From: Bicyclus anynana | Taxonomy: Eukaryota > Arthropoda > Insecta > Lepidoptera > Nymphalidae | Direction of reading: 5' to 3' | Assembly: GCF_947172395.1 (NCBI RefSeq) | Contig: NC_069106.1 | Coordinates: 3,410,001-3,474,000, forward strand | Length of the DNA: 64,000 nt | In this document: piece by piece, positions 36,001-44,600 of the stretch | How the letters are laid out: the number at the start of each line of letters is the position of its first letter | How positions within the stretch are numbered: position 1 is the first letter of the stretch | Notes under the pieces: model-generated | Told to the model about the DNA's origin: nothing | The model's database searches: none | What the model saw: the letters and a program-made list of their open reading frames with translations, nothing else | Made by a program: the position numbers and the translations under genes

Positions 36001-38372
36001 TAGTATTTTCTAATGATATTGTCACGTTCAACTATCGTCAGTAAACCGACTTTACAGACAATCGATTTTTTTTAAAGAATGTTTGCCATATCTTTTAACA
36101 AATTTTCCTGTTCCCCTTCAATTAGTCGGAAAAGACTGAGGTTAGGAGTGGATACAGCAATAGTCTAGCTCGCGGTGATCGAACCACGACCTCTCGGTTA
36201 TATTTTAATAGTCTTTTCACTCTTTACAGACTTTTCGACTATTAGGTGAGAAACGGGAACATTGGTCGTACTCGTTTTAAAGAAAAAGATATGATACTCT
36301 TTTTAAAGAAAGAAAAGAGCTAAAAAAAAACTATTATTTTACGATCACGCAATTTCCCCAACGTGGGCAAGATTGCTAACTGTCACCATTCCCATCCCGA
36401 TGTCACTTATGATGCGCAGCGCGTAAACAGTGGTCACGTTCGCGTCACTACGACGAGGATGATTGCCGTCAAATTGAGCAATCCTCCGAGGGACAATGGC
36501 TTCCTACCTTTTTATATGTATAAGCAGTAAGTAACTATACAGACAGACATAACTAAGCAACATTTTGCAAGGAACACGTCTCATAATTTAAATAACCGGA
36601 ACGCAGCAATGCTTCTTGACAACAAAAATTAATAATTAATTAACTCTTTGTCAAGCCCTGTCACAAAGAGCTATGAAAACTATATTTCACACTCACGCAA
36701 TTTCTCCAACGTAGACAAGATTGCTGACTGTCACCATTCCCATTCCGATGCCACTTATTATGCGGAGCGCGTAAACAGTGGTCACGTTCCGCGTCACCAC
36801 GACGAGGATGATTGCTGTCAAATTGAGCAATCCTCCGAGGAACAAACATGGCTTCCTGCCTATGATATTGGAGAGGTAACTCGGTATGTATGGACCTAAA
36901 AAATTTAAATTATTTTTAACTGTCACCTAAACCCATTCATTTACTATGCTTGTGCGTTTTCAAAGCAAAAGTTGTGACGTCACACATATATATAGGGTGA
37001 CAAATTGCGTTCAGTCACAAGTCCAGGTGACAAGTAAAAATTAATATTTAGGTGACACCAATATTTTTTACTAGAGATGCGGCACTAGCGCACCAAAATT
37101 GAGGCGGACAAATGTGGAAAATTGACTTCATTTCATTTAGTCGCTTAATAAACTATAATTTAAACACATAATACCTAAATATCATCTACAATGTTGGGTT
37201 GTGTGTTCATGAACCGTAAAAACTATATTATATACATAAATATATACCTAATGGAATTAAAGACAAAATTGTGCATAAGGTGTAGCTAAATTCGGATCAC
37301 TTTGTTCGGTGATTTTGTAGGGACGTAACCTATCTATAGAATAAAATTATCATTGGGTGACACAGAATAGGATTTTAATAATACTATTTGAGAACCCTTA
37401 CAATGCCTTATATTATATTTAAAAGGCTTTTAAATAATACTTATTTTCAATTCAGGTAAGACGACAAAAAGCTTTATTGCACACAAAACAAACGATTACA
37501 AATAGAAGAAAGCAAATAAGAAAAAGAAATACATGTGTACAATGTACATGCAAAGGCTGCCTTATCGCTTAAAACAATTGTTATTAAAATGAACTTAAGA
37601 TGTCTTATTTTCTAAATTTTTAAAAGTATCTAAACACATTGTTTTGATGCAATTCATACAAAAGTCTATAATCAAAAAATATTTTTGTACCTTTAAATAT
37701 AAGCAAATATTTTTCGAGTTAGTAAGTTAATGAGATCAAATTAACTTACCGATTATAGCACCTACATAGAGTAGTGAACCAATCCAGGAAGCTTCTAAAT
37801 CTGTCACTACATTCGGCAAAGGCGTTTGGTGTGAATCTTGCAGCTTTGGTATGATGGGCGCTGACCATCCAACGCTGTATCCGTCGATAAATTGGCCAAT
37901 ATTCACTGAAATCACTCTTAATATCAAAAAGGCACAGATTGAAAAATAGCCAGATAGAGCCATTGCAAATACATACAAAAATGAATACATTCTGGAGTCA
38001 TTACGACATCGCGTTGCATCAGTAATTTTCAATATTATTCACGAAAAATGGCTTGTTATGTTTTTAATAATTGTAAAAACGTTTACGAAATCTAAAAAAT
38101 AAGATAGAGTACTTTTTATAGGTAATTATTGATTCATCATATCAGCCGATGGACGTCCACTGCAGGACATAGGCCTTTTGTAGCGACTTCCAAACATCAC
38201 GATACTGAACCGTCTGCATCCAGCGAATCCCTGCTTGATGTCGTCAGTCCACCTGATGGGGGGTCGACCAACACTGCGTTTTCGAAAAAGATTGTTTGAA
38301 CATCAATGTTGTTATTTAAAAAAATTATTACTCACCACAGGCTACAATAAGAATTTGCGCGCGTAAATTCAT
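27097..38372 (-). CDS. Sugar porter B, facilitated trehalose transporter Tret1-like (8 exons, 450 aa)
   Basis: Minus-strand exons: 38372..38336, 37905..37750, 36895..36697, 31747..31557, 30535..30277, 29185..29056, 28059..27948, 27365..27097 (stop TAA). The coding length is 1353 nt with no frame break. Exon 1 encodes MNLRAQILIVAC. Motifs: GRKPCLF in the TM2-3 loop, FIPESPVYY at about residues 184-190, LQQTSG in TM7, VERAGRKM in the TM8-9 loop, LVGEMFRGNAR in TM10-11 and PETKGKNL at the C-terminus. Family: MFS/SLC2 sugar porter, plasma membrane. Exons 5 and 6 together (259+130 nt) equal the single 383-nt exon of A and C plus two codons, so B has one extra intron, at an Arg codon. The exon 4 donor is GTTGGT, weaker than the GTAAGT-like donors elsewhere. 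A poly(A) signal lies about 30 nt after the stop. A broken copy of exon 3 lies in intron 3. Confidence 0.93.
27394..27690 (-). repeat. Helitron copies in intron 7 of gene B
   Basis: 27394-27610 begins AACTAGCGGACGCCCGCGAC and ends TATAAGTAGGA. A second, truncated copy (CTAGCTTATTACGCCGCGAG) runs to the SINE at 27690. Confidence 0.8.
27690..27928 (-). repeat. tRNA-derived SINE (type 2), truncated
   Basis: TTACAAGTTAGC..GCCACGGCCGAAGCCTCCCA; it stops about 18 bp before the exon 7 donor of gene B. Confidence 0.82.
28225..28640 (+). repeat. Unclassified lepidopteran-type repeat (ACCCGACTGCGTAAGAAGGA)
   Basis: Recognisable by TTTTTACCCGACTGCGTAAG, tandem ATGTATGTGTGGG and CAAACGGCTGGACCG. No ORF of known type. 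Confidence 0.4.
28652..28766 (-). repeat. Helitron 3' end
   Basis: ACTAGCGGACGCCCGCGACT, AACTCGACGTAAACTTTCAA, then CCCTACCCCT, matching the element at 9790-9893. It is broken immediately before the hairpin 28767-28831. Confidence 0.75.
28767..28831. repeat. Perfect 30-bp inverted repeat with 5-nt loop
   Basis: Left arm 28767-28796 and right arm 28802-28831 are exact reverse complements; the loop is AGTTC. Lies in intron 6 of gene B. Confidence 0.95.
29196..29548 (-). mobile_element. Jockey-like LINE 3' end
   Basis: Same 3' UTR and C-terminal codons as 4440-4800. It lies in the extra intron of gene B and ends about 10 bp from the exon 6 acceptor. Confidence 0.82.
29715..30212 (-). repeat. 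MITE with GGGATGATGAC-type end (minus copy)
   Basis: Inverted copy of 26396-26905, occupying much of the extra intron of gene B. Ends are diverged (GGGGATGATAAATAGG and AGGGATGTTATT). Confidence 0.75.
30598..30790 (-). repeat. tRNA-derived SINE (type 2), truncated
   Basis: TTACAAGTTAGCCCTTGACT through CGCTTGGCGGTACGTCTTTG. Confidence 0.82.
30905..31110 (+). repeat. Non-autonomous Helitron
   Basis: TCACACTAATATTATAAAGG start and GGGCGAAGTCGCG near the end; the final CTAG is lost. Confidence 0.75.
31222..31535 (+). repeat. tRNA-derived SINE (type 1)
   Basis: GAGCCGTGATAACCCAGTGG head; it ends ATATGTTGATAATG about 20 bp from the exon 4 donor of gene B. A further 3' fragment lies at 31845-31950. 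Confidence 0.87.
31955..32420 (-). mobile_element. RTE-like LINE 3' fragment, rearranged
   Basis: CATCATCATTATCATCAGCC tail, then GAGGCCCATAGTTAGCGACC and the TTCACGCGAAAAGATGTCGC section of the same LINE as 8095-8590. Internal deletion. Confidence 0.7.
33640..33905 (+). repeat. tRNA-derived SINE (type 1), diverged
   Basis: AGCCCAGTAGATATGACCTC through GAGAGGAGACTCATGCTTAA. Confidence 0.8.
34930..35215 (+). mobile_element. RTE-like LINE 3' fragment
   Basis: Codons for LKWQWAGHIVRRAD; GATATCCGCAG upstream and a GATTATGATTATG tail; frame broken after an internal deletion. Confidence 0.75.
36060..36325 (-). repeat. tRNA-derived SINE (type 3), minus
   Basis: AATGTTTGCCATATCTTTTA tail, AATTAGTCGGAAAAGACTG, and a B-box complement at about 36176-36190. 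Confidence 0.6.
36349..36510 (-). pseudogene. Decayed copy of sugar porter B exon 3 (pseudoexon)
   Basis: This is nearly identical to gene B exon 3 (36895..36697) over about 155 bp and sits in intron 3 of that gene. A one-base deletion in the VVTRN codons shifts the frame into a stop, a second deletion removes the KPC codons, and a Gly of the GIGMG motif is changed. A GT follows the exon end (GTGATC), but the frame is broken, so it is not a usable alternative exon. Confidence 0.85.
38135..38290 (-). mobile_element. RTE-like LINE 3' fragment
   Basis: ATCAGCCGATGGACGTCCAC..GGCCTTTTGTAGCG and TCCACCTGATGGGGGGTCGA. Lies in intron 1 of gene B, 45 bp from exon 1. Confidence 0.75.
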
Positions 38373-38837
38373 TATCAATTTTTAAAAATAAACACTACTC
38401 AGGGTAGATTATTTATAAGAGTTTTATTTTAAAAATAGAACGTAACTTTTTTTTTCAGACTTAGTTTAAAAATAGAATCAAGTACAAAAAGATACTATTT
38501 TGCTAGTAAAAGATACTATTGTATATCTAGTACAATGGCTTTCGATATCTTTTGTCAGTAAGTTTTAATTATTCGATACTTTTTTTTTATTTTACCAGAA
38601 CGTACAATGGATAGTGGTCAAATGATGAAATGACCAGTATTTTTATTGTGCCTACTATAATATTGCTATAGACACCCCAATGGCGTAAACTTATCACGAA
38701 TGACATAGGTTCCGTAGTATGTCAAAAGTGTAGTATTGATTAAGGTTTGAAACTCATTACAACGTCTTGGACACTCACGCGCTCCGTTTCGCCTCCAAGC
38801 GTTCACTATTGTATGTACAATTGTACAGTCCACAATA

Positions 38838-39667
38838 GGGATGATGACTAGGTTTCAATATATTGATTTTTATGATACATTTAGGTAAATAAGGTCAATG
38901 TTAATTAATTTATACATAAAAAGCAAAGATTATCTGGATGTTTGCAAAATAAATAAGATTAGAAATATAATTTTTTTTTTTTTAATTCTTTACAAGTTAG
39001 CCCTTGACTACAATCTCACCTAAGTGATGATGCAATCTAAGATGGAACCGGGCTAACTAGTTAGGAGGAGGATGAAAATTCACACTCCTTTCGGTTTCTA
39101 CACGGCATCGTACCGGAACGCTAAATCGCTTGGCGGTACTTCTTTGGCGGTAGGGTGGTAACCTGCCACGGCCAAAGCCTCCCACCAGCGAGACCTGGAC
39201 CAATAAAGTAAACCTCAATCGGCCCAGCCGGGGTTCGAACCCAGGACCTCCGTCTTGTAAATCCACCGCGCATTCCACTGCGCCACGGAGGTTGTCAAAT
39301 AAATCTATTAAAAATTATTTATCTTAATTTGATGAAAATTCATACAGTTTTAGCTTCCCTAGATTAAATGTGACATTTTTCAATAAATGAACTATAAACA
39401 TAAACAAACAAATAACAAAGATATTAGTAATTTTGTTTGACCGCCCATACAAATCTAAAGATCATTATGACCTACGACGTCATCAAATCGTACCATTTTG
39501 TATGGGGCGCTTTTCAGGGATCCGTGGCAGTGCCGCAAATCTGACCCTTTAAATCCCTGTAGCTCCGAAAGTAATGATCGCAGATACCCTGTTCCTTTTA
39601 CAAAATAGCTTTACTATTAGCATACTCTTAATTTATATAAAATTTAAAAAACTGTCATCATCCCTAA
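38838..39667 (+). repeat. TA-flanked MITE (GGGATGATGAC ends) with a nested type 2 SINE
   Basis: Ends TA-GGGATGATGACT and CTGTCATCATCCC-TA give inverted termini and a TA target, as in Tc1/mariner-type MITEs. The SINE 38972-39295 (minus) interrupts it. Confidence 0.8.
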
Positions 39668-40009
39668 CGTTAACGTTCTTACGCCACTTCGTTTGTTCCG
39701 AGAGCTTGAAATCTTTTTAAGCAAAAAATATAATTGAGATTTTTTTTTTTCTAAACAACCTTTAGAAAATCTTTGCTCTTCTCTGCTATTTTGCAAAAAA
39801 AAATATTCCGACTGGCTTACCTAATTTTTTCTTAAATATGTAATTTAATATAAACTTTAAGTTATAAAAACTTCAAATTGTCTCAAGGTAAATATGCAAA
39901 TCAAATTTTACTATTCCCTAGCCAGCTCTCCCTTTCTTAGGGTAGCATATAAGAGGTAAATAACAGGTTTTAACTTACTACATAAATACCTACCTAAACA
40001 TTTCCACCA

Positions 40010-40222
40010 GCTATCTGGTGGGAGGCTTCGATTGTGGCTAGTTACCACCCTACCGGCAAAGACTTACCGCCAAGCAACTTAGCGTTCCGGTACGATGTCG
40101 TGAACAAACCGAAAGGGGTTTTCCTCCAACTCCTAACAAGTTAGCCCGCTTCCATCTTAGATTGCATCATCACTTACCATCAGGTAAGATAAAGGCCTAA
40201 CTTGTAAAGAATAAAAAAAAAT
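40010..40222 (+). repeat. tRNA-derived SINE (type 2), 5'-truncated
   Basis: GGTGGGAGGCTTCGATTGTG through CTTGTAAAGAATAAAAAA. Confidence 0.82.
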
Positions 40223-40629
40223 TGAGGAACTCTAAAAACGTGTTCAGTAATTATTTTGTGATAATAATCTAAAAACAATGCAAACCTGGCTAAAGTTATT
40301 ATATTGACCTTTAATTTATATTCAGTTAAATTGTTTTTCTTTGCAAATGTTGTAAAATAACTAAGGATATTTTTAAATTTCTGACCTTTAGTCAGTAGGC
40401 AGTTCATTTATTAACAGCTAAAATACATAACGTCTACACAACGGTTGATACATAAGTATAAAATATAGATAAGTATAAGTATTAAATACGTATAGACACT
40501 AGAAGAATTTCACGTTCAGTACTCAACTTTTTGAAATCGGTTAAAAAATACGAATTAAAACACGAAGGAAAAACGAAACTCCTTCTTGAAAAATATGAGA
40601 AAATTGCAATACTTGAGAAAAAATAAAAC

Positions 40630-40820
40630 AGCACATATTTTACATCAACTTTACTAACTCAAATATCCTGTATCTCTAGATAGAGAGTTTTTTAGTATTT
40701 TGGAGCCCCTTTCGTCTCCGGCACGTAGAAGAGTGTGAAGAGGACACAACGCACGAGCAGCCGAAGATCCAAAACATGACGTCATCGCCCAAGCTCTCCA
40801 CCATGGTGGTGATGCCAAGG
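40630..40820 (-). pseudogene. Remnant of a sugar porter last exon between genes B and A
   Basis: Positions 40640-40815 match gene A's terminal exon and its 3' flank (41633-41800): same tail (CATCAACTTTA..), PETKG-region codons and the HHGGEL-complement stretch CTCCACCATGGTGGTG. Frame-breaking differences occur around the C-terminal codons, and the upstream half of the exon is missing. It is either a failed tandem duplicate or the relic of a fifth transporter. Confidence 0.8.
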
Positions 40821-41260
40821 GGACACGATTTCTCATAATACGCCGTGACAAATTAAAAATTTATAAAATGTGCTGTAGACCACACAACTCAAGTAAAACT
40901 TCTTTCAAAAATAAAAAAACAAAGCGCTATCTATAAGCCCCAGGCATAACTGCATCGCTACAGGTTCTTGAAATGTACAAAAAGGGTTTGTTTCAAAGTT
41001 CTCTAAGAACGCCATCTACCGGTAGTTTAAAAAAACAAATACTGTGTCACTATGCCTGTAGATGGCACCATGCATCAAAGCCTTACCCGATCACACTTTT
41101 CGTAACGCATTCACTAACTCAAGTATGGGTAAAAAAGGTTTACTTCAAAGAAACCAGGATTAAAACACTACAGTTATCTAACGTACGACAAGCTTTCAGT
41201 AGAAGACAGATGATAAAATATTGAACCAATCAATTTGAACCTCCTCCTTATCTATACTTA

Positions 41261-41615
41261 CAATAAATCTGCAGAAAGGGGAAATCTGTACATGAAATAT
41301 ATTTCTAAAATAACTATCAGGGAGTGATTAGTGATCGATACTGATGCCAAAAATGAAATCAGTAAATTTTTTGTCTGTCGGTCTGTCTGTATGTTCGTTA
41401 TAGGAACAAAAACTACTCGACGGATTTTAACGAAACTTAGTACAATTATTCTTCATACTTGGCAGGTTATAGTATACTTTCCATCACGCTACTATAAATA
41501 GGAGTAGAGCAGTGAAGGGAAATGTTGGGAAAACGGGAAAAGTTACTCCATTTTATTGTAAGGGCTGGAGTAAGGAGGCTTAAGGGCGGACGAAGTCGCG
41601 GGCGTCCGCTAGTTG
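41261..41615 (+). repeat. Complete non-autonomous Helitron (family with TACTCGACGGATTTTAACGA)
   Basis: A^TCTATACTTACAATAAAT start and GGACGAAGTCGCGGGCGTCC-GCTAG^T end. Relatives: 49205-49564, 50724-50855 (minus, truncated), 52781-53163 (minus). Confidence 0.88.
41552..41557 (-). promoter_or_regulatory. Possible poly(A) signal of sugar porter A inside a Helitron
   Basis: AATAAA on the minus strand about 95 nt after the stop, within the Helitron copy 41261-41615. Another AATAAA overlaps the stop codon itself (41648-41653). Which one is used cannot be told. Confidence 0.4.
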
Positions 41616-41651
41616 AAAATAAATAAAACAGCATACATTACATCAACTTTA

Positions 41652-44600
41652 TTAACTCAACATATCCTGTATCTCTTTCAGTGTCATCCCCTTCGTCTCC
41701 GGCACGCAGAAGAGTGTGAAGAGAAAAGAGAAAACGCAAGAGCCGCCGAAGATCCAGAATGTTACGTCACCGCCCAAGTTCTCCACCATGGTGGTGAAGC
41801 TGGTGGTGAGAGCGAACCCAACGAGCCAAGTCAGGGTTATGGCGAGCGAAGAACCGTTCGAGCGAACGTTCGCTCGGAACATCTCGCCTACTATGGCGTT
41901 TGGTATTGTTCCGAAACCTGAAAAAAAATACATAATCAGCCATCGATATAAATCGTTAGATGGGCTCCTTCATACTAAAGAACGCACAATTTTATGTCAT
42001 TATAAAGACGTGCACGCACATCTTATCTTAGTACGTAACAAGCGCATGCTGTGAGTGGACGTGGACTTAAAAAAATATTTACTGTTTTTTTGTATTTTAA
42101 TCCCTTAATTATGCCTTCGTGTTCATTTTGGAAATGTAAAAACACAAGCTACAACATGAATAAAGAGAAATGTGTTACGAGTGATGACGTACTCAGTGTG
42201 CCAAACCAATGACAATTCGACGACGGATTCGACGATGGCGACGCTTTGAGGCCCATCTAACGATCTACGATCGATGGTATTTGACATGAGAGATAGAGAA
42301 TAACGCCACGGATTATTAGTTTATAGGACGAGATCCGGCATAAGAAATATATACCCTCATCTGTTATTTAATTGGGATAGAAATAAATGATAGTAAATAA
42401 TTCCATTGACACATTGCACATAGGTTGATAAATATCGGCCATTGCGCACACCACTTCACCCAGAGGCCGTCAAAACCGTCACTATGAAACCTAAGCCTAA
42501 CTTTGCAGCTAACTAAGCCTAACTTTACAGCTAACTAAGCCTAACTTTGCAGCTAACTAAGCCTAACACAACAGTGTGGTAGGTAAATTAGATGGTCCAC
42601 TTCAGGTCCACTCTTGTACCCCGTATCATTAAAATTTTAAAAATACAAGGATTTTATTAAATTTATTAAAGTGAATAAATCTAACTAAATAAACAGAATT
42701 AATTAAAATAAAAACCCAAGTTTTTGAGTTGTATCTAGATTGGCGCCATCTTAAAACAACTATGACATGACAATTGACAGGAAACGTCAAATCGATTACT
42801 GCATTCAAAACGTCATCTATCCGCCATTATTACCCATAGTATTGTTGCATTTCTTGGGAGATAATGAATATTATTTCGAAAGAATTAAAGTAAATTCGTA
42901 GATTTGTATAATCAAAAATAGTTTAAAAAAATATCTTCTTTTAGTTTCACCAGGGTACAATGACTGATCCTGGGCTCTATACAATTTTTGACCATCTCCT
43001 AGGTCTAAACCTCTTTTATATGAAAGAGAAGATCTGATTACTTACCAGCTTCATAACAGAAGAAGTATATAATAAGAGCGAAGAGAGGCAGCCATCCGAT
43101 GTTCTCAAGTACGTCACTCTGTATCCTATCCAGGTAGAAATACAGGCCAAGGACTGCCTGAAAAAGAGATTGAAGAGAAATGATTGTCATAGAAAAGACT
43201 TTCACATTACAATTTTCTTTCATAAGACCGGAAATCTGAAGTAACTACTAGCTAGTGAAACTCGGACTCTTCAAAAGTCACTTTTTAAAATTTTTTGTAT
43301 GTCTGTCTCTCTGTTTGTAAGCTCAGGAACGGTTGTCTTATTTTAATTAGGACTTTTATCCGGGAAAAGTCCATGGTTCCCGTGAAAAATTGAATTTTAT
43401 GCAAACCTAATCGCGGATAACCGCTAGTTTTTATTGTGTTCTTTTGACCTTTTCAATTATAATACTTATTAATTAATAGGAAACAGTTTTTATAACGTTC
43501 AATTAACAACTAATTAATGGATTGATTTTGTTTAAGTGAAAATTGACATTGTACTCGTATAACCTTCGCACAATTTTTATGACTTATTTGCTGTTCTCAT
43601 AAAGTTATCAATTTTATATAATTATAATTTATATTCTTTTAATTAAAAAAATGTAACAAATGTGTCTTTTTAGAAAGTATAATCTAATTTTAGGCAAACT
43701 CACACCATACTTTCTAAAAGCCCTAAATATTTGAGATAAGTTAAATTTGGAATGGAGATAAATTCTACCCTGAATTAACATTCAAGTTGGTTTTTATCCC
43801 AGATAATGTAAAATTTCCGCAGGATAATTAACCAAATTAGAGGAAAGAATTTTGGTTTCATCTGATGATTCTCTTTTCCAATTCGAAATAAGATTCCATC
43901 ATAGAACACAGCAATATAATCTTCCTCCCAGATCTCTCAATAAACAATGGAGCAATAAGACTTGACACTAATCTGGTCACTCCAATAATTATTGTAGCAA
44001 TATCCGATCTTATAGACGATCCAGCCAACTCAAATATCGTAGTTGCAAAGAACAATACAACCGAGTTGCTGCAATGCTCCTAATATAAATATTACAAACG
44101 CGAAAGTTTGTATGGGTGTCTATTACTCTCACGCAAATACTACTAAAAGGATTTGGCTGAAATTTGGAATGGAGATAAATTGTACCCTGAATTAACATTC
44201 AAGTTACTTTTTATTCCGGAAAATGCAAAATTTCCGCGATATTTGTGATAAATTTAATTTGACACGTAATCCCGAAGTGGACGCGTTAATCTTCCAAGTA
44301 TTATTAACCAAATTCGAAGAAAGAATTTTGGTTTCATCTGATGATTCTCTGTTCCAATTCGAAATAAGATATCTTACCAAACTCAATGCACAAGCCATCA
44401 TAGAGCACAGCAATAGAATCTTCCTCCCAGATCTCTCAATAAACAATGGAGCAATAAGACTTGACACTAATCTGGTCACTCCAATAATTATTGTAGCAAT
44501 ATCCGATCTTATAGACGATCCAGCCAACTCAAATATCGTAGTTGCAAAGAACAATACTACCGCAACACCACTGAGTTGCTGCAATGCACCCAACATAAAT

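Noticed and set aside
36349..36510. Functional mutually exclusive exon 3 of gene B
   Set aside because: A one-base deletion creates an early stop and conserved codons are missing.
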